Below are positions 1 through 12,832 of a stretch of 64,000 nt of DNA, in pieces. How positions within the stretch are numbered: position 1 is the stretch's first letter; every line of letters starts with the position of its first letter. Under the pieces are notes generated by a model that was not told the DNA's origin, did no database searches, and saw only the letters and a list, made by a program, of their open reading frames with translations. The position numbers and the translations under genes were made by a program. Location of the stretch: contig JARWKL010000005.1 of the NCBI GenBank assembly GCA_029961685.1, positions 14,722,164 to 14,786,163 of the forward strand, read 5' to 3'. This stretch comes from Aristolochia californica (Eukaryota; Streptophyta; Magnoliopsida; Piperales; Aristolochiaceae).

Positions 1-60
1 AAACATGTGTAGAAAAAGTCTCCTTCATGTAAAATTCCAAGATATTAGTTTTCGACTAGT
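1..60 (+). repeat. C monomer tail (cut by window edge)
   Basis: This is the last 60 bp of a C monomer, recognised by gtgtagaaaaa, ctccttcatgt and the C tail gatattagtttt. It shows that the array continues leftward beyond the window. Confidence 0.9.
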
Positions 61-2036
61 GGAATTTCCCAAACTTGGATAACAAAACTTTTGTGTTCAT
101 TTGTGGTGTGTGAATAAATTTTCTTCATTTACTTTTTTTATTGTTTTAAACTTTTTTCGTACAACAACTATGAAATTTTCATTTTGCTGTGATCTATTTG
201 CTTTTTTTTTTATGGGATGAAGGGAGAGCGAAAAACTCGATGTTTTCATTTAAGAAAAATGTGTACATCTAAAACAGAAATGCACAATGCACATATGTAG
301 AGAGAGATTATTCCAAAGATTGTCTGCAATTTTTAGGGATTGTAAGCACCTTTTCGTTTTTATATCTCAGGTTTTGCAATCGTCGGGAAAAATGGGTTGT
401 GGAGGATTTTTAACTGAGTATTGAATTGCAATCACATTACAGTAATCTATGATTAATTATGTCAGCTTTTTGCAAATGGGCAAAATAAATGCATGTTTGA
501 CTCGGGTAAATATCCCACCGCAAGGTCACTTGAGAATTTAATGAGCGTTTGTTATTCTCTTTAAAAGCTTTGTATCCATAGCTCCTTTGCATCTTTAACA
601 TGTTTCAAACATGCATATCCATTTTTAAAACACGTGTGGACGTAATCTCTTTCTTGCAAAATTCCAAGCTATTTGGGTTAAACTAGTGGAATTTCCAAAA
701 ATTGGATAACAAAACTTTTGTGTTCATTTGTGTTGGGTGAATAAATTTTCTTTATTTAAATTTTTTATTGTTTTAAATTTTTTCCATACATCAACTATAA
801 AATTTTCATATTGTTGTAAGATTTTTGCCTTCTTTGTTTTCGGGATGAAGGGAGAGCGAAAAGTCAAAGTTTTGATTTAAGAAAAAAGTGTACATCTAAA
901 ATGAAAAAGTATAATGCACAATTGTAGGGAGAGATAATTCCAAAGAGTGTCTATTATTTTTAGGGATTGTAAGCTCTTTTTAGTTTTTATATCTTAGGTT
1001 TTGCAATCGTCGGGAAAAATTGGTGGCAGAGGATTTTTAACTGAGTGTTGAATTGCAATCCATAAGTCATTTCGTACAAAAATATAGCCCATTACGAATG
1101 ATAAATCACTTTACAATCATCAATGATTGTTAGATCAAATTTTAGAAAATGGGCAAAATTATGACTTGTTAGACTCGGGTAAATATCCCACCGCACATTC
1201 ATTTGAGAATTTAATAAGCGTTTTTTATTCTCTTTAAAAGCTTTGGATCCATAGGTCATTTGAATCTTTAACATGTTTCAAGCAAGCATACTCATTTTTA
1301 AAAAATGTGTAAAAAAAATCACCTTCATGTAAAATTCCAAGCTTAATAGGGTTGGACTAATGGAATTTCCAAAACTTGGATAAGAAAACTTTTGTGTTCA
1401 TTTTTGGTGTGTGAATAGATATTTTTTATTTACATTAGTTATTATTTTAAATATTTTCCACACATCAACTATAAAATTTTTATTTTGTTGTAATCTTTTG
1501 TGCCTTTTTTGTTTACGAGATGAAGAGGGAGCGAAAACTCAAAGTTCTGATTTAAGAAAAAAGTGTAGATCTAAAATGGAAATGCACAACGCACAAATGT
1601 AGAGAGAGATATTTCCCAAAGATTGTCTGTATGTTTTAGGGATCGTATGCACTTTTTCGTTTCTATATCTAAGGTTTTGCAATCGTCGGGAAACTGGAGT
1701 GGCGGGCGATTTTTAACTGAGTGTTGACTTCAAATCCATAAGTCATTTCTTACAAAAATATACCCCGTTACGCATGAAAAATCACTTTACAATCACCTAT
1801 GATTGTTAGCTCAACTTTTTGAATATGGGAAAAATAATGGCTTGTTTGACTCGGGCAAATTTCCCACCGCACGTTCACTTGAGAATTTAATGAGCGTTTG
1901 TTATTCTCTTTAAAAGCTTTGGATCCATAGGTCATTTGAATATTTAACATGTTTCGGGCATGCATATCCATTTTTAAAACATGTGTAGAAAAAATCTCCT
2001 TCATGTAAAATTCGAAGATATTAGTTTTGGACTAGT
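61..2036 (+). repeat. A-B-C trimer, A with a 47-bp deletion
   Basis: A runs 61-687, B 688-1361, C 1362-2036. The A copy is 627 bp. It lacks 47 bp at about 430-433, where gcaatc joins directly to acattac. The intact copies have aatc on both sides of the missing segment, so this looks like a deletion between 4-bp direct repeats (microhomology). B and C are full length and typical of their types. Confidence 0.9.
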
Positions 2037-4056
2037 GGAATTTCCCAAACTTGGATAACAAAACTTTTGTGTTCATTTGTGGTGTTTGAATAAATTTTTT
2101 TCATATAATTTTTTTATTGTTTTAAACTTTTTCCGTATCGCAACTATGAAATTTTCATTTTGCTGTGATCTATTTGCCTTTTTTGTTTACAGGATGAAGG
2201 GAAAGTGAAATCTTGAAGTTTTGATTTAAGAAAAATGTGTACATCTAAATCGGAAATGCACAAAGCACATATATAGAGAGAGATAATTCCAAAGAGTGTC
2301 TGTAATTTTTAGGGATTGTAAGCACCTTTTCGTTTTTATATCTAAAGTTTTGCAATCATCGGGAAAAATGGGTTGCGGATGATTTTTAACTGAGTGTTGA
2401 ATTGCAATCCATAAGTCATTTCATACAAAATATAGCCTGTTACGTATGATAAATCACATTACAATCATCTATGATTAATTATGTCAGATTTTTGCAAATG
2501 GGCAAAATAATGGCATGTTTGACTCGGGTAAATATCCCACCGCAAGTTCACTTGAGAATTTAATGAACGTTTCTTATTCTCTTTAGAAAAATTGCATCCA
2601 TAGCTCATTTGCATCTTTAACATGTTTCAAACTTGCATATCCATTTTTAAAACATGTGTGGATGAAATCTCTTTCCTGCAAAATTCCAAGCTATTAAGGT
2701 TAAACTAGTGTAATTTCCCAAAATTGGATAACAAAACTTTTGTGTTCATTTGTGTTGGGTGAATAAATTTTCTTTATTTATATTTGTTATCGTTTTAAAT
2801 TATTTCCATACATCAACTATAAAATTTTCATTTTGTTGTAAGCTTTTTGCCTTGTTTTTTTTCGGGATGAAGCGAGTGCGAAAAGTCAAAGTTTTGATTT
2901 AAGAAAAAAGTGTACATCTAAAATGGAAAAGCACAATGCACAATTGTATGGAGAGATAATTCCAACGAGTGTCTGTAATTTTTAGGGATTGTAATCTCTT
3001 TTTAGTTTTTATATCTCAGGTTTTCCAATCGTCGAGAAAAATTAGTGGCAGAGGATTTTTAACTGAGTGTTGAATTGCAATCCATAAGTCATTTCATACA
3101 AAAATATAGCCCGTTACGCATGATAAGTCACTTTACAATCATCTATGATTGTTAGATCAAATTTTTGAAAATGGGCAAAATAATGACTTGTTAGACTTGG
3201 GTAAATATCCCACCACACGTTCACTTGAGAATTTAATGAGCTTTTGTTATTCTCTTTAAAAGCTTTGGATCCATAGGTCATTTGAATCTTTAACATGTTT
3301 CGAGCATGCATATACATTTTTAAAACATGTGTAGAAAAAATCTCCTTCATGTAAAATTCCAAGCTTAATAGGGTTGGGCTAATGGAATTTCCCAAACTTG
3401 GATAACCAAACTTTTGTGTTCATTTGTGGTGTGTGAATAAATATTTTTAATTTACATTAGTTATTATTTTAAATATTTTCCACACATCAACTATAAAATT
3501 TTTATTTTGTCGTGATCTTTTTTGTCTTTTTTTTTACGGGATGAAGAGGGAGCGAAAACTCAATGTTCTGATTTAAGAAAAAAGTGTACATCTAAAATAG
3601 AAATGCACAATGCACAAATGTAGAGAGAGATATTTCCCAAGAGTGTCTGTATGTTTTAGGGATCGTATGCACTTTTTCGTTATTATATCTATGTTTTTGC
3701 AATCGTTGGGAAACGGGGGACGCGGGCGATTTTTAAATGAGTGTTGACTTCAAATCCATAAGTCATTTCTTACAAAAATATACCCCGTTACGTATGACAA
3801 ATCACTTTACAATCTCCTATGATTGTTAGCTCAACTTTTTGAATATGGGAAAAATAATGGCTTGTTTGACTCGGGCAAATATCCCACCGCACGTTCACTT
3901 GAGAATTTAATGAGCGTTTGTTATTCTCTTTAAAAGCTTTGGATCCATAGGTCATTTTAATCTTTAACATGTTTCTGGCATGCAAATCCATTTTTAAAAC
4001 ATGTGTAGAAAAAATCTCCTTCATGTAAAATTCCAAGATATTAGTTTTGGACTAGT
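2037..4056 (+). repeat. A-B-C trimer, regular
   Basis: A runs 2037-2709, B 2710-3383, C 3384-4056. All three are full length and carry their type-specific words throughout. The opening motif of B reads gtaatttccc, a single change. The C copy holds a stop-free minus-strand frame (3788-4036) that recurs in most C monomers and begins with TTG. Confidence 0.93.
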
Positions 4057-4728
4057 GGAATTTCCCAAACATGGATAACAAAACTTTTGTGTTCATTTGT
4101 GGTGTGTGAATCAATTTTCTTCCTTTACTTTTTATTGTTTTAAACTTTTTCCGTACATCAACTAAGAAATTTTCATTTTGCTGTGATCTCTTTGCCTTTT
4201 TTGTTTTCGGGATGAAGGGAGAGCGACAAACTCGAATTTTTTATTTAAAAAAATGTGTACATCTAAAACGGAAATGCCAAATGCACATATGTAGATAGAG
4301 ATAATTCCAAAGAGTGTCTGTAATTTTTAGGGATTGTAAGCACCTTTTCGTTTTTAAATCTCAGGTTTTGCAATCGTCGAGAAAAATGGGTTGCGGAGGA
4401 TTTTTAACTGAGTGTTGAATTGCAATCCATAAGTCATTTCATACAAAAATATAGCCCGTTAAGCATGATAAATCACATTACAATCATCTATGATTAATTA
4501 TGTCAGCTTTTTGCAAATGGGCAAAATAATGGCATGTTTGACTCGGGTAAATATCCCACCGCAAGTTCACTTGAGAACTTAATGAGCGTTTGTTATTCTC
4601 TTTAAAAACTTTGGATCCATAGGTCATTTGAATCTTTAATATGTTTTTGGCATGCATATCCATTTTTAAAACATGTGTAGAAAAAATCTCCTTCATGTAA
4701 AATTCCAAGATATTAGTTTTGGACTAGT
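4057..4728 (+). repeat. A/C hybrid monomer, first copy
   Basis: The 5' three quarters is A type (gcaccttttcg, gggttgcggagg, ttaattatgtcagc, ccgcaagttc). From about 4609 the sequence is C type (ttggatccataggtc, tttttggcatgc, gatattagttttgg). The switch lies between 4568 and 4610, at about offset 511-553. Private variants include gaatcaatttt, aactaagaaat, gatctctttgcc, gcgacaaac and gagaactt, all shared with the next monomer. Confidence 0.9.
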
Positions 4729-5403
4729 GGAATTTCCCAAACTTGAATAACAAAACTTTTGTGTTCATTTGTGGTGTGTGAATCAATTTTCTTCGTTTAC
4801 TTTTATTATTGTTTTAAACTTTTTCCGTACATCAACTAAGAAATTTTCATTTTGCTGTGATCTCTTTGCCTTTTTTGTTTTCGGGATGAAGGGAGAGCGA
4901 CAAACTCGAAGTTTTGATTTAAAAAAAATGTGTACATCTAAAACGGAAATGCCCAATGCACATATGTAGAGAGAGATAATTCCAAAGAGTGTCTGTAATT
5001 TTTAGGGATTGTAAGCAGCTTTTCGTTTATATATCTCAGGTTTTGCTATCGCCTGGAAAAATGGGTTGCAGAGGATTTTTAACTGATTGTTTAACTGCAA
5101 TCCATAAGTCATTTCATACTAAAATAAAGCCTGTTACGCATGATAAATCACATTACAATCATCTATGATTAATTATGTCAGCTTTTTGCAAATGGGCAAA
5201 ATAATGGCAGGTTTGACTCGGGTAAATATCCCACCGCAAGTTCACTTGAGAACTTAATTAGCGTTTGTTATTCTCTTTAAAAGCTTGGGATCCATAGGTC
5301 ATTTGAATCTTTAACATGTTTCTGGCATGCATATCCATTTTTAAAACATGTGTAGAAAAAATCTCCTTCATGTAAAATTCCAAGATATTAGTTTTGGACT
5401 AGT
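4729..5403 (+). repeat. A/C hybrid monomer, second copy
   Basis: This has the same A-to-C switch at the same offset (5240-5286) and the same private variants as the preceding monomer (gaatcaatttt, aactaagaaat, gatctctttgcc, gcgacaaac, gagaactt). The simplest reading is that one A/C hybrid arose and was then duplicated as a single ~672-bp unit. A hybrid A/C monomer can replace a whole trimer because C is normally followed by A. Confidence 0.9.
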
Positions 5404-6749
5404 GGAATTTCTCAAACTTGGATAACAATACTATTGTGTTCATTTATGGTATGTGAATAAATTTTCTTCATTTACGTTTTTCATTGTTTTAAACTTTTTC
5501 CGTACATCAACTATGAAATTTTCATTTTGCTGTGATCTATTTGCCTTTTTTGTTTACGGGATGAAGGGAGAGCGAAAAACTCGAAGTTTTGATTTAAGAA
5601 AAATGTGTACATCTAAAATGGAAATTCACAATGCGCATATGTAGAGAGAGATAATTCCAAAGAGTGTCTATAATTTTTAGGGATCGTAAGCACCTTTCGT
5701 TTTTATATCTCAAGTTTTGCAATCGTCGGGAAAAATGGGTTGCGGAGGATTTTTAACCGAGTGTTGAATTGTAATCCAGAAGTCATTTCATACTAAAATA
5801 TAGCCCGTTACGCATGATAAATCACTTTACAATCATCTATTATTGTTAGATCAAATTTTTGAAAATGGGCAAAATAATGACTTGTTATACTCGAGTAAAT
5901 ATCCCACCGCACGTTCACTTGAGAATTTAATGAGTGTTTGTTGTTCTCTTTAAAAGCTTTGGATCCATAGGTCATTTGAATCTTTACCATGTTTCAAGCA
6001 TGCATATCCATTTTTAAAACATGTGTAGAAAAAATCTCCTTCATGTAAAATTCCAAGCTTAATAGGGTTGGACTAATGGAATTTCCCAAACTTGAATAAC
6101 AAAACTTTTGTGTTCATTTGTGGTGTGTGGATAGATAATTTTATTTACATTAGTTATTATTTTAATTATTTTACACACATCAACAATAAAATTTTTATTT
6201 TGTTGTTATCTTTTTCGCCTTTTTTGTTTACGGGATGAAGGGAGAGCGAAAACTAAAAGTTCCGATTTAAGAAAAAAGTGTACATCTAAAATGGAAATTC
6301 ACAATGCACAAATGTAGAGAGAGATATTTCCAAAGAGTGTCTGTATGTTTTAGGGATCGTATGCACTTTTTTGTTTTTATATCTATGGTTTTGCAATCGT
6401 CGGGAACGGAGGAGCGGGCGATTTTTAACTGAGTGTTGACTTCAAATCCATAAGTCATTTCTTAAAAAAAATATTGCCCTTTACGCATGACAAATCACTT
6501 TACATTGACTTATGATTGTTAGCTCAACTTTTTGAATATGGGCAAAATAATGGCTTGTTTGACTCGGGCAAATATCCCACCGCACGTGCACTTGAGAATT
6601 TAATGAGCGTTTGTTATTCTCTTTAAAAGCTTTGGATCCATAGGTCATTTGAATCTTTAACATGTTTCTGGCATGCATATCCATTTTTTAAACATGTGTA
6701 GAAAAAATCTCCTTCATGTAAAATTCCAAGATATTAGTTTTTGACTAGT
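5404..6749 (+). repeat. Dimeric variant unit: A/B hybrid then C
   Basis: The A/B hybrid spans 5404-6077 and C spans 6078-6749. The hybrid is A type through gggttgcggagg (about 5738) and B type from cactttac (5824) and gttagatcaaa onward, so the switch is at offset ~345-420. Joining an A head to a B tail removes one monomer and gives a ~1.35-kb unit instead of 2.02 kb. Confidence 0.88.
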
Positions 6750-8768
6750 GGAATTTCCCAAACTTGGATAACAAAACTTTTGTGTTCATTTATGGTGTGT
6801 GAATAAATTTTCTTCATTTACTTTTTTTATTGTTTTAAACTTTTTCCCTACATCAACTTTGAAATTTTCATTTTGCTGTGATCTATTTGCCTTTTTTGTT
6901 TACGGGATGAAGGGAGAGCGAAAAACTCGAAGTTTTGATTTAAGAAAAATGTGTACATCTAAAATGGAAATTCACAATGCGCATATGTAGAGAGAGATAA
7001 TTCCAAAGAGTGTCTGTAATTTTTAGGGATCGTAAGCACCTTTCGTTTTTATATCTCAGGTTTTGCAATCGTCGGGAAAAATGGGTTGCGGAGGATTTTT
7101 AACCGAGTGTTGAATTGCAATCCACAAGTCATTTCATACAAAAATATAGCCTGTTACGCATGATAAATCACATTATAATCATCTATGACTAATTATGTCA
7201 GCTTTTTGCAAATGGGCAAAATAATGGCATGTTTGACTCGTGTAAATATCCCACCACATGTTCACTTGAGAATTTAATGAGCGTTTGTTATTCACTTTAA
7301 AAGCTTTGCATCCATAGCTCATTTGCATCTTTAACATGTTTCAAATATGCATATCCATTTTTAAAACATGTGTGGATGAAATCTCTTTCTTCCAAAATTT
7401 CAAGCTAATAGGGTTAAACTAGTGAAATTTCCCAAAACTGGATAACAAAACTTTTTTGTTCATTTGTGTTGGGTGAATAAATTTTATTTATTTAAATTTG
7501 TGATTGTTTTAAATTCTTTGCATACATCAACTATAAAATTTTCATTTTGTTGGACGCTTTTTGCCTTGTTTGTCTTCGGGATGAAGGGAGAGCGAAAAGT
7601 CAAAGTTTTTATTTAAGAAAAAAGTGTACATCTAAAATGGAAAAGCACAATGCACAATTGTAGGGAGAGATAATTCCAAAGAGTGTCTGTAATTTTTAGG
7701 GATTGTAAGCTCTTTTTAGTTTCTATATCTCAGGATTTGCAATCGTCGGGAAAAATTGGTGGCGGGCGATTTTTAACTGAGTGTTGAATTGCAATCCATA
7801 AGTCATTTCATACAAAAATATAGCCCGTTCCGCATGATAAATCACTTTACAATCATCTATGATTGTTAGATCAAATTTTAGAAAATGGGCAAAATAATGA
7901 CTTGTTAGACTCGGGTAAATATCCCACCGCACGTTCATTTGAGAATTTAATGTGTTTGTTATTCTCTTTAAAATCTTTGGATCCATAGGTCAATTGAATC
8001 TTTAACATGTTTCTGGCATGCATTTCCATTTTTAAAACATGTGTAAAAAAAATCTCCTTCTTGTTAAATTCCAAGCTTAATAGGTTATGACTAATGAAAT
8101 TTCCCAAACTTGGATAACAAAACTTTTGTGTTCATTTGTGGTGTGTGAATAGATATTTTTTATTTACATTAGTTATTATTTTAAATATTTTCCACACATC
8201 AACTATAAAATTTTTATTTTGTTGTGATCTTTGTTGCCTTTTTTCTTTACGGGATGAAGGGGGAGCGAAAACACAAAGTTCTGATTTAAGAAAAGAGTGT
8301 ACATCTAAAATGGAAATGCACCATGCACAAATGTAGAGAGAGATATTTCCAAAGAGTGTCAGTATGTTTTAGGGATCGTATGCACTTCTTTCATTTTTAT
8401 ATCTAAGGTTTTGCAATCGTCGGGAAACGGGGGAGGCGGGCGATTTTTAATTGAGTGTTGTCTTCAAATCCATAAGTCATTTCTTACAAAAATATAGCCC
8501 TACGCATGAAAAATCACTTTACAATCATCTATGATTGTTAGCTCAACGTTTTGAACGTGGGCAAAATAATGGCTTGTTTGACTCGGGCAAATATCCCACC
8601 GCACGTTCACTTGAGAATTTAATGAGCGTTTGTTATTCTCTTTAAAAGCTTTGGATCCATAGGTCTTTTGAATCTTTAACATGTTTCAAGCATGCATATC
8701 CATTTTTAAAACAGGTGTAGAAAAATTTCCTTCATGTAAGATTCCAAGTTTAATAGGGTTGGACTAAT
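6750..8768 (+). repeat. A, B and a C/B hybrid
   Basis: A runs 6750-7423, B 7424-8095, and the C/B hybrid 8096-8768. The third monomer is C through gctcaacgttttg and gactcgggcaaat (about 8590). It then becomes B at tttcaagcatgc (8684) and in its tail gtttaatagggttgg. The switch lies between about 8605 and 8687. The unit that follows is C, as expected after a B tail. Confidence 0.86.
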
Positions 8769-9470
8769 GGAATTTCCCAAACTTAGATAACACAACTTTT
8801 GTGTTCATTTGTGGTGTGTGAATAGATATATTTTTTTTACATTAGTTATTATTTTAAATATTTTCCACACATCAACTATAAAATTTTTATTTTGTTGTGA
8901 TCTTGTGGCCTTTTTTGTTTATGGGATGAAGGGGGAGCGAAAACTCAAAGTTCTGATTTAAGAAAAAAATGTACATCTAAAATGGAAATGCACAATGCAC
9001 AAATGTAGAGAGAGATATTTCCAAAGAGTGTCTGTATGTTTTAGGGATCGTATGCACTTTTTCATTTTTAAATCTAAGGTTTAGCAATCGTCGGGAAACG
9101 GGGCAGGCTGGCGATTTTTAACTGAGTGTTGACTTCAAATCAATAAGTCATTTCTTACAAAAAATATAGCCCGTTACGCATGACAAATCACTTTACAATC
9201 ACCTATGATTGTTAGCTGAACTTTTTGAATATGGGCAAAATAATGGCTTGTTTGACTCGGGTAAATATCCCAACGCAAGTTCAATATCCCACCGCAAGTT
9301 CACTTGAGAATTTAATGAGCGTTGTTATTCTCTTTAAAAGCTTTGCATCCATAGCTCATTCGCATGTTTGACATGTTTCAAACAAGTAGATCCATTTTTA
9401 AAACATGTGTGGATGAAATGTCTTTCTTGCAAAATTCCAAGCTATTAGGTTTAAACTAGTGGAATTTCCC
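8769..9470 (+). repeat. C/A hybrid, 702 bp, with a 19-bp junction duplication
   Basis: The monomer is C type to gactcggg (about 9261) and A type from ccgcaagttcac onward (tttgcatccatagctc, gtgtggatgaaat, gctattaggtttaaac). At the switch, a 19-bp stretch ending cgcaagttc occurs twice in tandem, at 9264-9282 and 9283-9301, with one mismatch. The duplication explains most of the excess length. It is the only hybrid here with such a scar exactly at the type switch. Confidence 0.88.
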
Positions 9471-10810
9471 AAAATTGGATAACAAAACTTTTTTGTTCAT
9501 TTGTGTTGGGTGAATAAATTTTCTTAATTTATATTTGTTATTGTTTTAAATTTTTTCCATACATCAACTATAAAATTTTCATTTTGTTATAAGCGTTTTG
9601 CCTTGTTTGTTTTCGGGATGAAGGGAGAGAGAAAAGTCAAAGTTTTGATTTAAGAAAAAAGTGTACATCTAAAATGGCAAAGCACACTGCATAAGTGTAG
9701 GGAGAGATAATTCCAAAGAGTGTCGATAATTTTTAGGGATTGTAAGCACTTTTTAGTTTTTATATCTCAGGTTTTGCAATCGTCGAGAAAAAATTGGGGG
9801 CATAGGATTTTTAACTGAGTGATGAATTGCAATCCATAAGTAATTTCATACAAAAATATAGTCCGTTATGCATCATAAATCACTTTACAATCAACTATGA
9901 TTGTTAGATCAAATTTTTGAAAATGGACAAAATAATGACTTGTTAGACTCTGGTAAAAATCCCAACGCACGTTCACTTGAGAATTTAATTAGCGTTTGTT
10001 ATTTTCTTTAAAAGCTTTGGATCCATAAGTCATTTGAATCTTTAACATGTTTCAAGCATGCATATCCATTATTAAAACATGTGTAGAAAAAATCTCCTTC
10101 ATGTAAAATTCCAAGCTTAATAGGGTTGGACTAATGGAATTTCCCAAACTTGGATTACAAAACTATTGTGTTCATTTGTGGTGTGTGAATAGATATTTAT
10201 TATTTACATTAGTTATTATTTTAAATATTTTACACAAATCAACTATAAATTTTTTATTTTGTTGTGATCTTTTTTGCCTTTTTTGTTAAAGAGATGAAGG
10301 GGGAGCGAATACTCAAAGTTCTGATTTAACTAAAAAGTGTACATCTAAAATGGACTTGCACAATGCAAAAATATAGAGAGAGATATTTCCAAAGAGTGTC
10401 GGTATGTTTTAGGGATCGTATGCACTTTTTTCGTTTTTATATCTCAGGTTTTGCAATCGTCGGGAAACGGGAGAAGCGGGTGATTTTTAACTGAGTGTTG
10501 ACTTCAAATCCATAAGTCATTTGTTACAAAAATATAGCCCATTACGCATGACAAATCCTTTTGCAATTATCTATGATTGTTAGCACAACTTTTAGAATAT
10601 GGGTAAAATAATGGCTTGTTTGACTCGGGCAAATATCCCACCGCACGTTCACTTGAGAATTTAATGAGCGTTTGTTGTTATCTTTAAAAGCTTTGGATCC
10701 ATAGGTCATTTGAATCTTTAACATGTATCTGGCATGCATATTCATTTTTAAAACATGTGTAGAAAAAATCTCCTTCATGTAAAATTCCAAGATATTAGTT
10801 TTGGACTAGT
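9471..10810 (+). repeat. B and C monomers
   Basis: B runs 9471-10135 (665 bp, a few small deletions) and C 10136-10810. They follow the C/A hybrid, whose A tail correctly precedes a B head. The tail of C reads gatattagttttggactagt, and the next unit is A. Confidence 0.88.
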
Positions 10811-12832
10811 GGAATTTCCCAAACTTGGATAACAAAACTTTTGTGTTCATTTTTGGTGTGTGAAAAGATTTTCTTCATTTACTTTTTTTAATGTTTTAAA
10901 CTTTTTCCTTACATCAACTATGAAATTTTCATTTTGTTGTGATCTATTTGCCTTTTTTGTTTATGGGATGAAGGGAGAGCGAAAAACTAGAAGTTTGGAT
11001 TAAAGAAAAATGTGTACATCAAAAATGGAAATGAACAATGCATATATGTAGAGAGAGATAATTCCAAAGAGTGTCTGTAATTTTTAGGGATTGTAAGCAC
11101 ATTTTCATTTTTATATTTCAGGTTTTGCAATCGTCAGGAAAAATGGGTTGCGGAGGATTTTTAACTGAGTGTTGAATTGCAATCCATAAGTCATTTCATA
11201 CAAAAATATAGCCCGTTACGCACGATAAATCACATTACAATCATCTATGATTAATTATGTCAGCTTTTTGCAAATGGGCAAAATAATGGCATGTTTGACT
11301 CAGGTAAATATCCCACCGCAAGTTCACTTGAGAATTTAATGAGCGTTTGTTATTCTCTTTAAAAGCTTTGCATCCATAGCTCATTTGCATGTTTGACATG
11401 ATTCAAACAAGCAGATCCATTTTTAAAACATGTGTGGATGAAATGTCTTTCTTGCAAAATTCCAAGCTATTAGGTTTAAACTAGTGGAATTTCCCAAAAT
11501 TGGATAACAAAACTTTTGTATTCATTTGTGTTGGGTGAATAAATTTTCTTAATTTATATTTGTTATTGTTTTAAATTTTTTCCATACATCAACTATAAAA
11601 TTTTCATTTTGTTGTAAGCTTTTTGCCTTGTTTGTTTTCGGGATGAAGGGAGAGCGAAAAGTCAAAGTTTTGATTTAAGAAAAAAGTGTACATCTAAAAC
11701 GGAAAACCACAATGCATAATTGTAGGGAGAGATAATTCCAAAGTGTGTCTGTAATTTTTAGGGATTGTAAGCTCTTTTTAGTTTTTATATCTCAGGTTTT
11801 GCAGTCGTCGGGAAAAATGGGTGGCAGAGGATTTTTAACTGAGTGTTGAATTGCAATCCATAAGTCATTTCATACAAAAATATAGCCCGTTACGCATGAT
11901 AAATCACTTTTCAATCATCTATGATTGTTTGATCAAATTTTTGAAAATGGGCAAAATAATGACTTGTTAGACTCGGGTAAATATTCCACCGCACGTTCAC
12001 TTGAGAATTTAAAGAGCGTTTGTTATTCTCTTTAAAAGCTTTGGATCCATAAGTCATTTGAATCTTTAACATGTTTCAAGCATGCAAATCCATTTTTAAA
12101 ACATGTGTAGAAAAAATCTCCTTCATGTAAAATTCCAAGCTTAATAGGGTTGGACTAATGGAATTTCCCAAACTTGGATAACAAAACTTTTGCGTTCATT
12201 TTTGGTGTGTGAATAGATATTTTTATTTACATTAGTTATTATTTTAAATATTTTCCACACATCAACTATAAAAATTTTATTTTGTTGTGATCTTTTTTGC
12301 CTTTTTTGTTTACGGGATGAAGGGGGAGCGAAAACTCAATGTTCTGATTTAAGAAAAAAGTGTACATCTAAAATGGAAAAGCACAATGCACAATTGTAGG
12401 AAGAGATAATTCCAAAGAGTGTCTGTAATTTTTAGGGATTGTAAGCTCTTTTTAGTTTTTATATCTCAGGTTTTGCAATCGTCGAGAAACGGGGGAGGCG
12501 GGTGATTTTTAATTGAGTGTTGAGTTCAAATCCATAAGTTATTTCTTACAAAAATATATCCCGTTACATATGACAAATTACTTTACAATCACCTATGATT
12601 GTTCGCACAACTTTTTGAATATGGGCAAAATAATAGCTTGTTTGACTCGGGCAAATATCCCACCGCACGTTCACTTGAGAATTTAATGAGCGTTTGTTAT
12701 TCTCTTTAAAAGCTTTGGATCCATAGGTCATTTGAATCTTTAACATGTTTCTGGCATGCATATCCAATTTTAAAACATGTGTAGAAAAAATCTCCTTCAT
12801 GTAAAATTCCAAGATATTAGTTTTGGACTAGT
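10811..12832 (+). repeat. A-B-C trimer; C carries an internal B tract
   Basis: A runs 10811-11485, B 11486-12159, C 12160-12832. The C copy is C type at both ends. From about 12378 to 12470 it reads as B (ggaaaagcac, cacaattgtagg, agctctttttag, tatctcagg), then returns to C at aaacgggggaggcggg. A B patch flanked by C on both sides, with no change of phase, is best explained by gene conversion. Confidence 0.87.
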
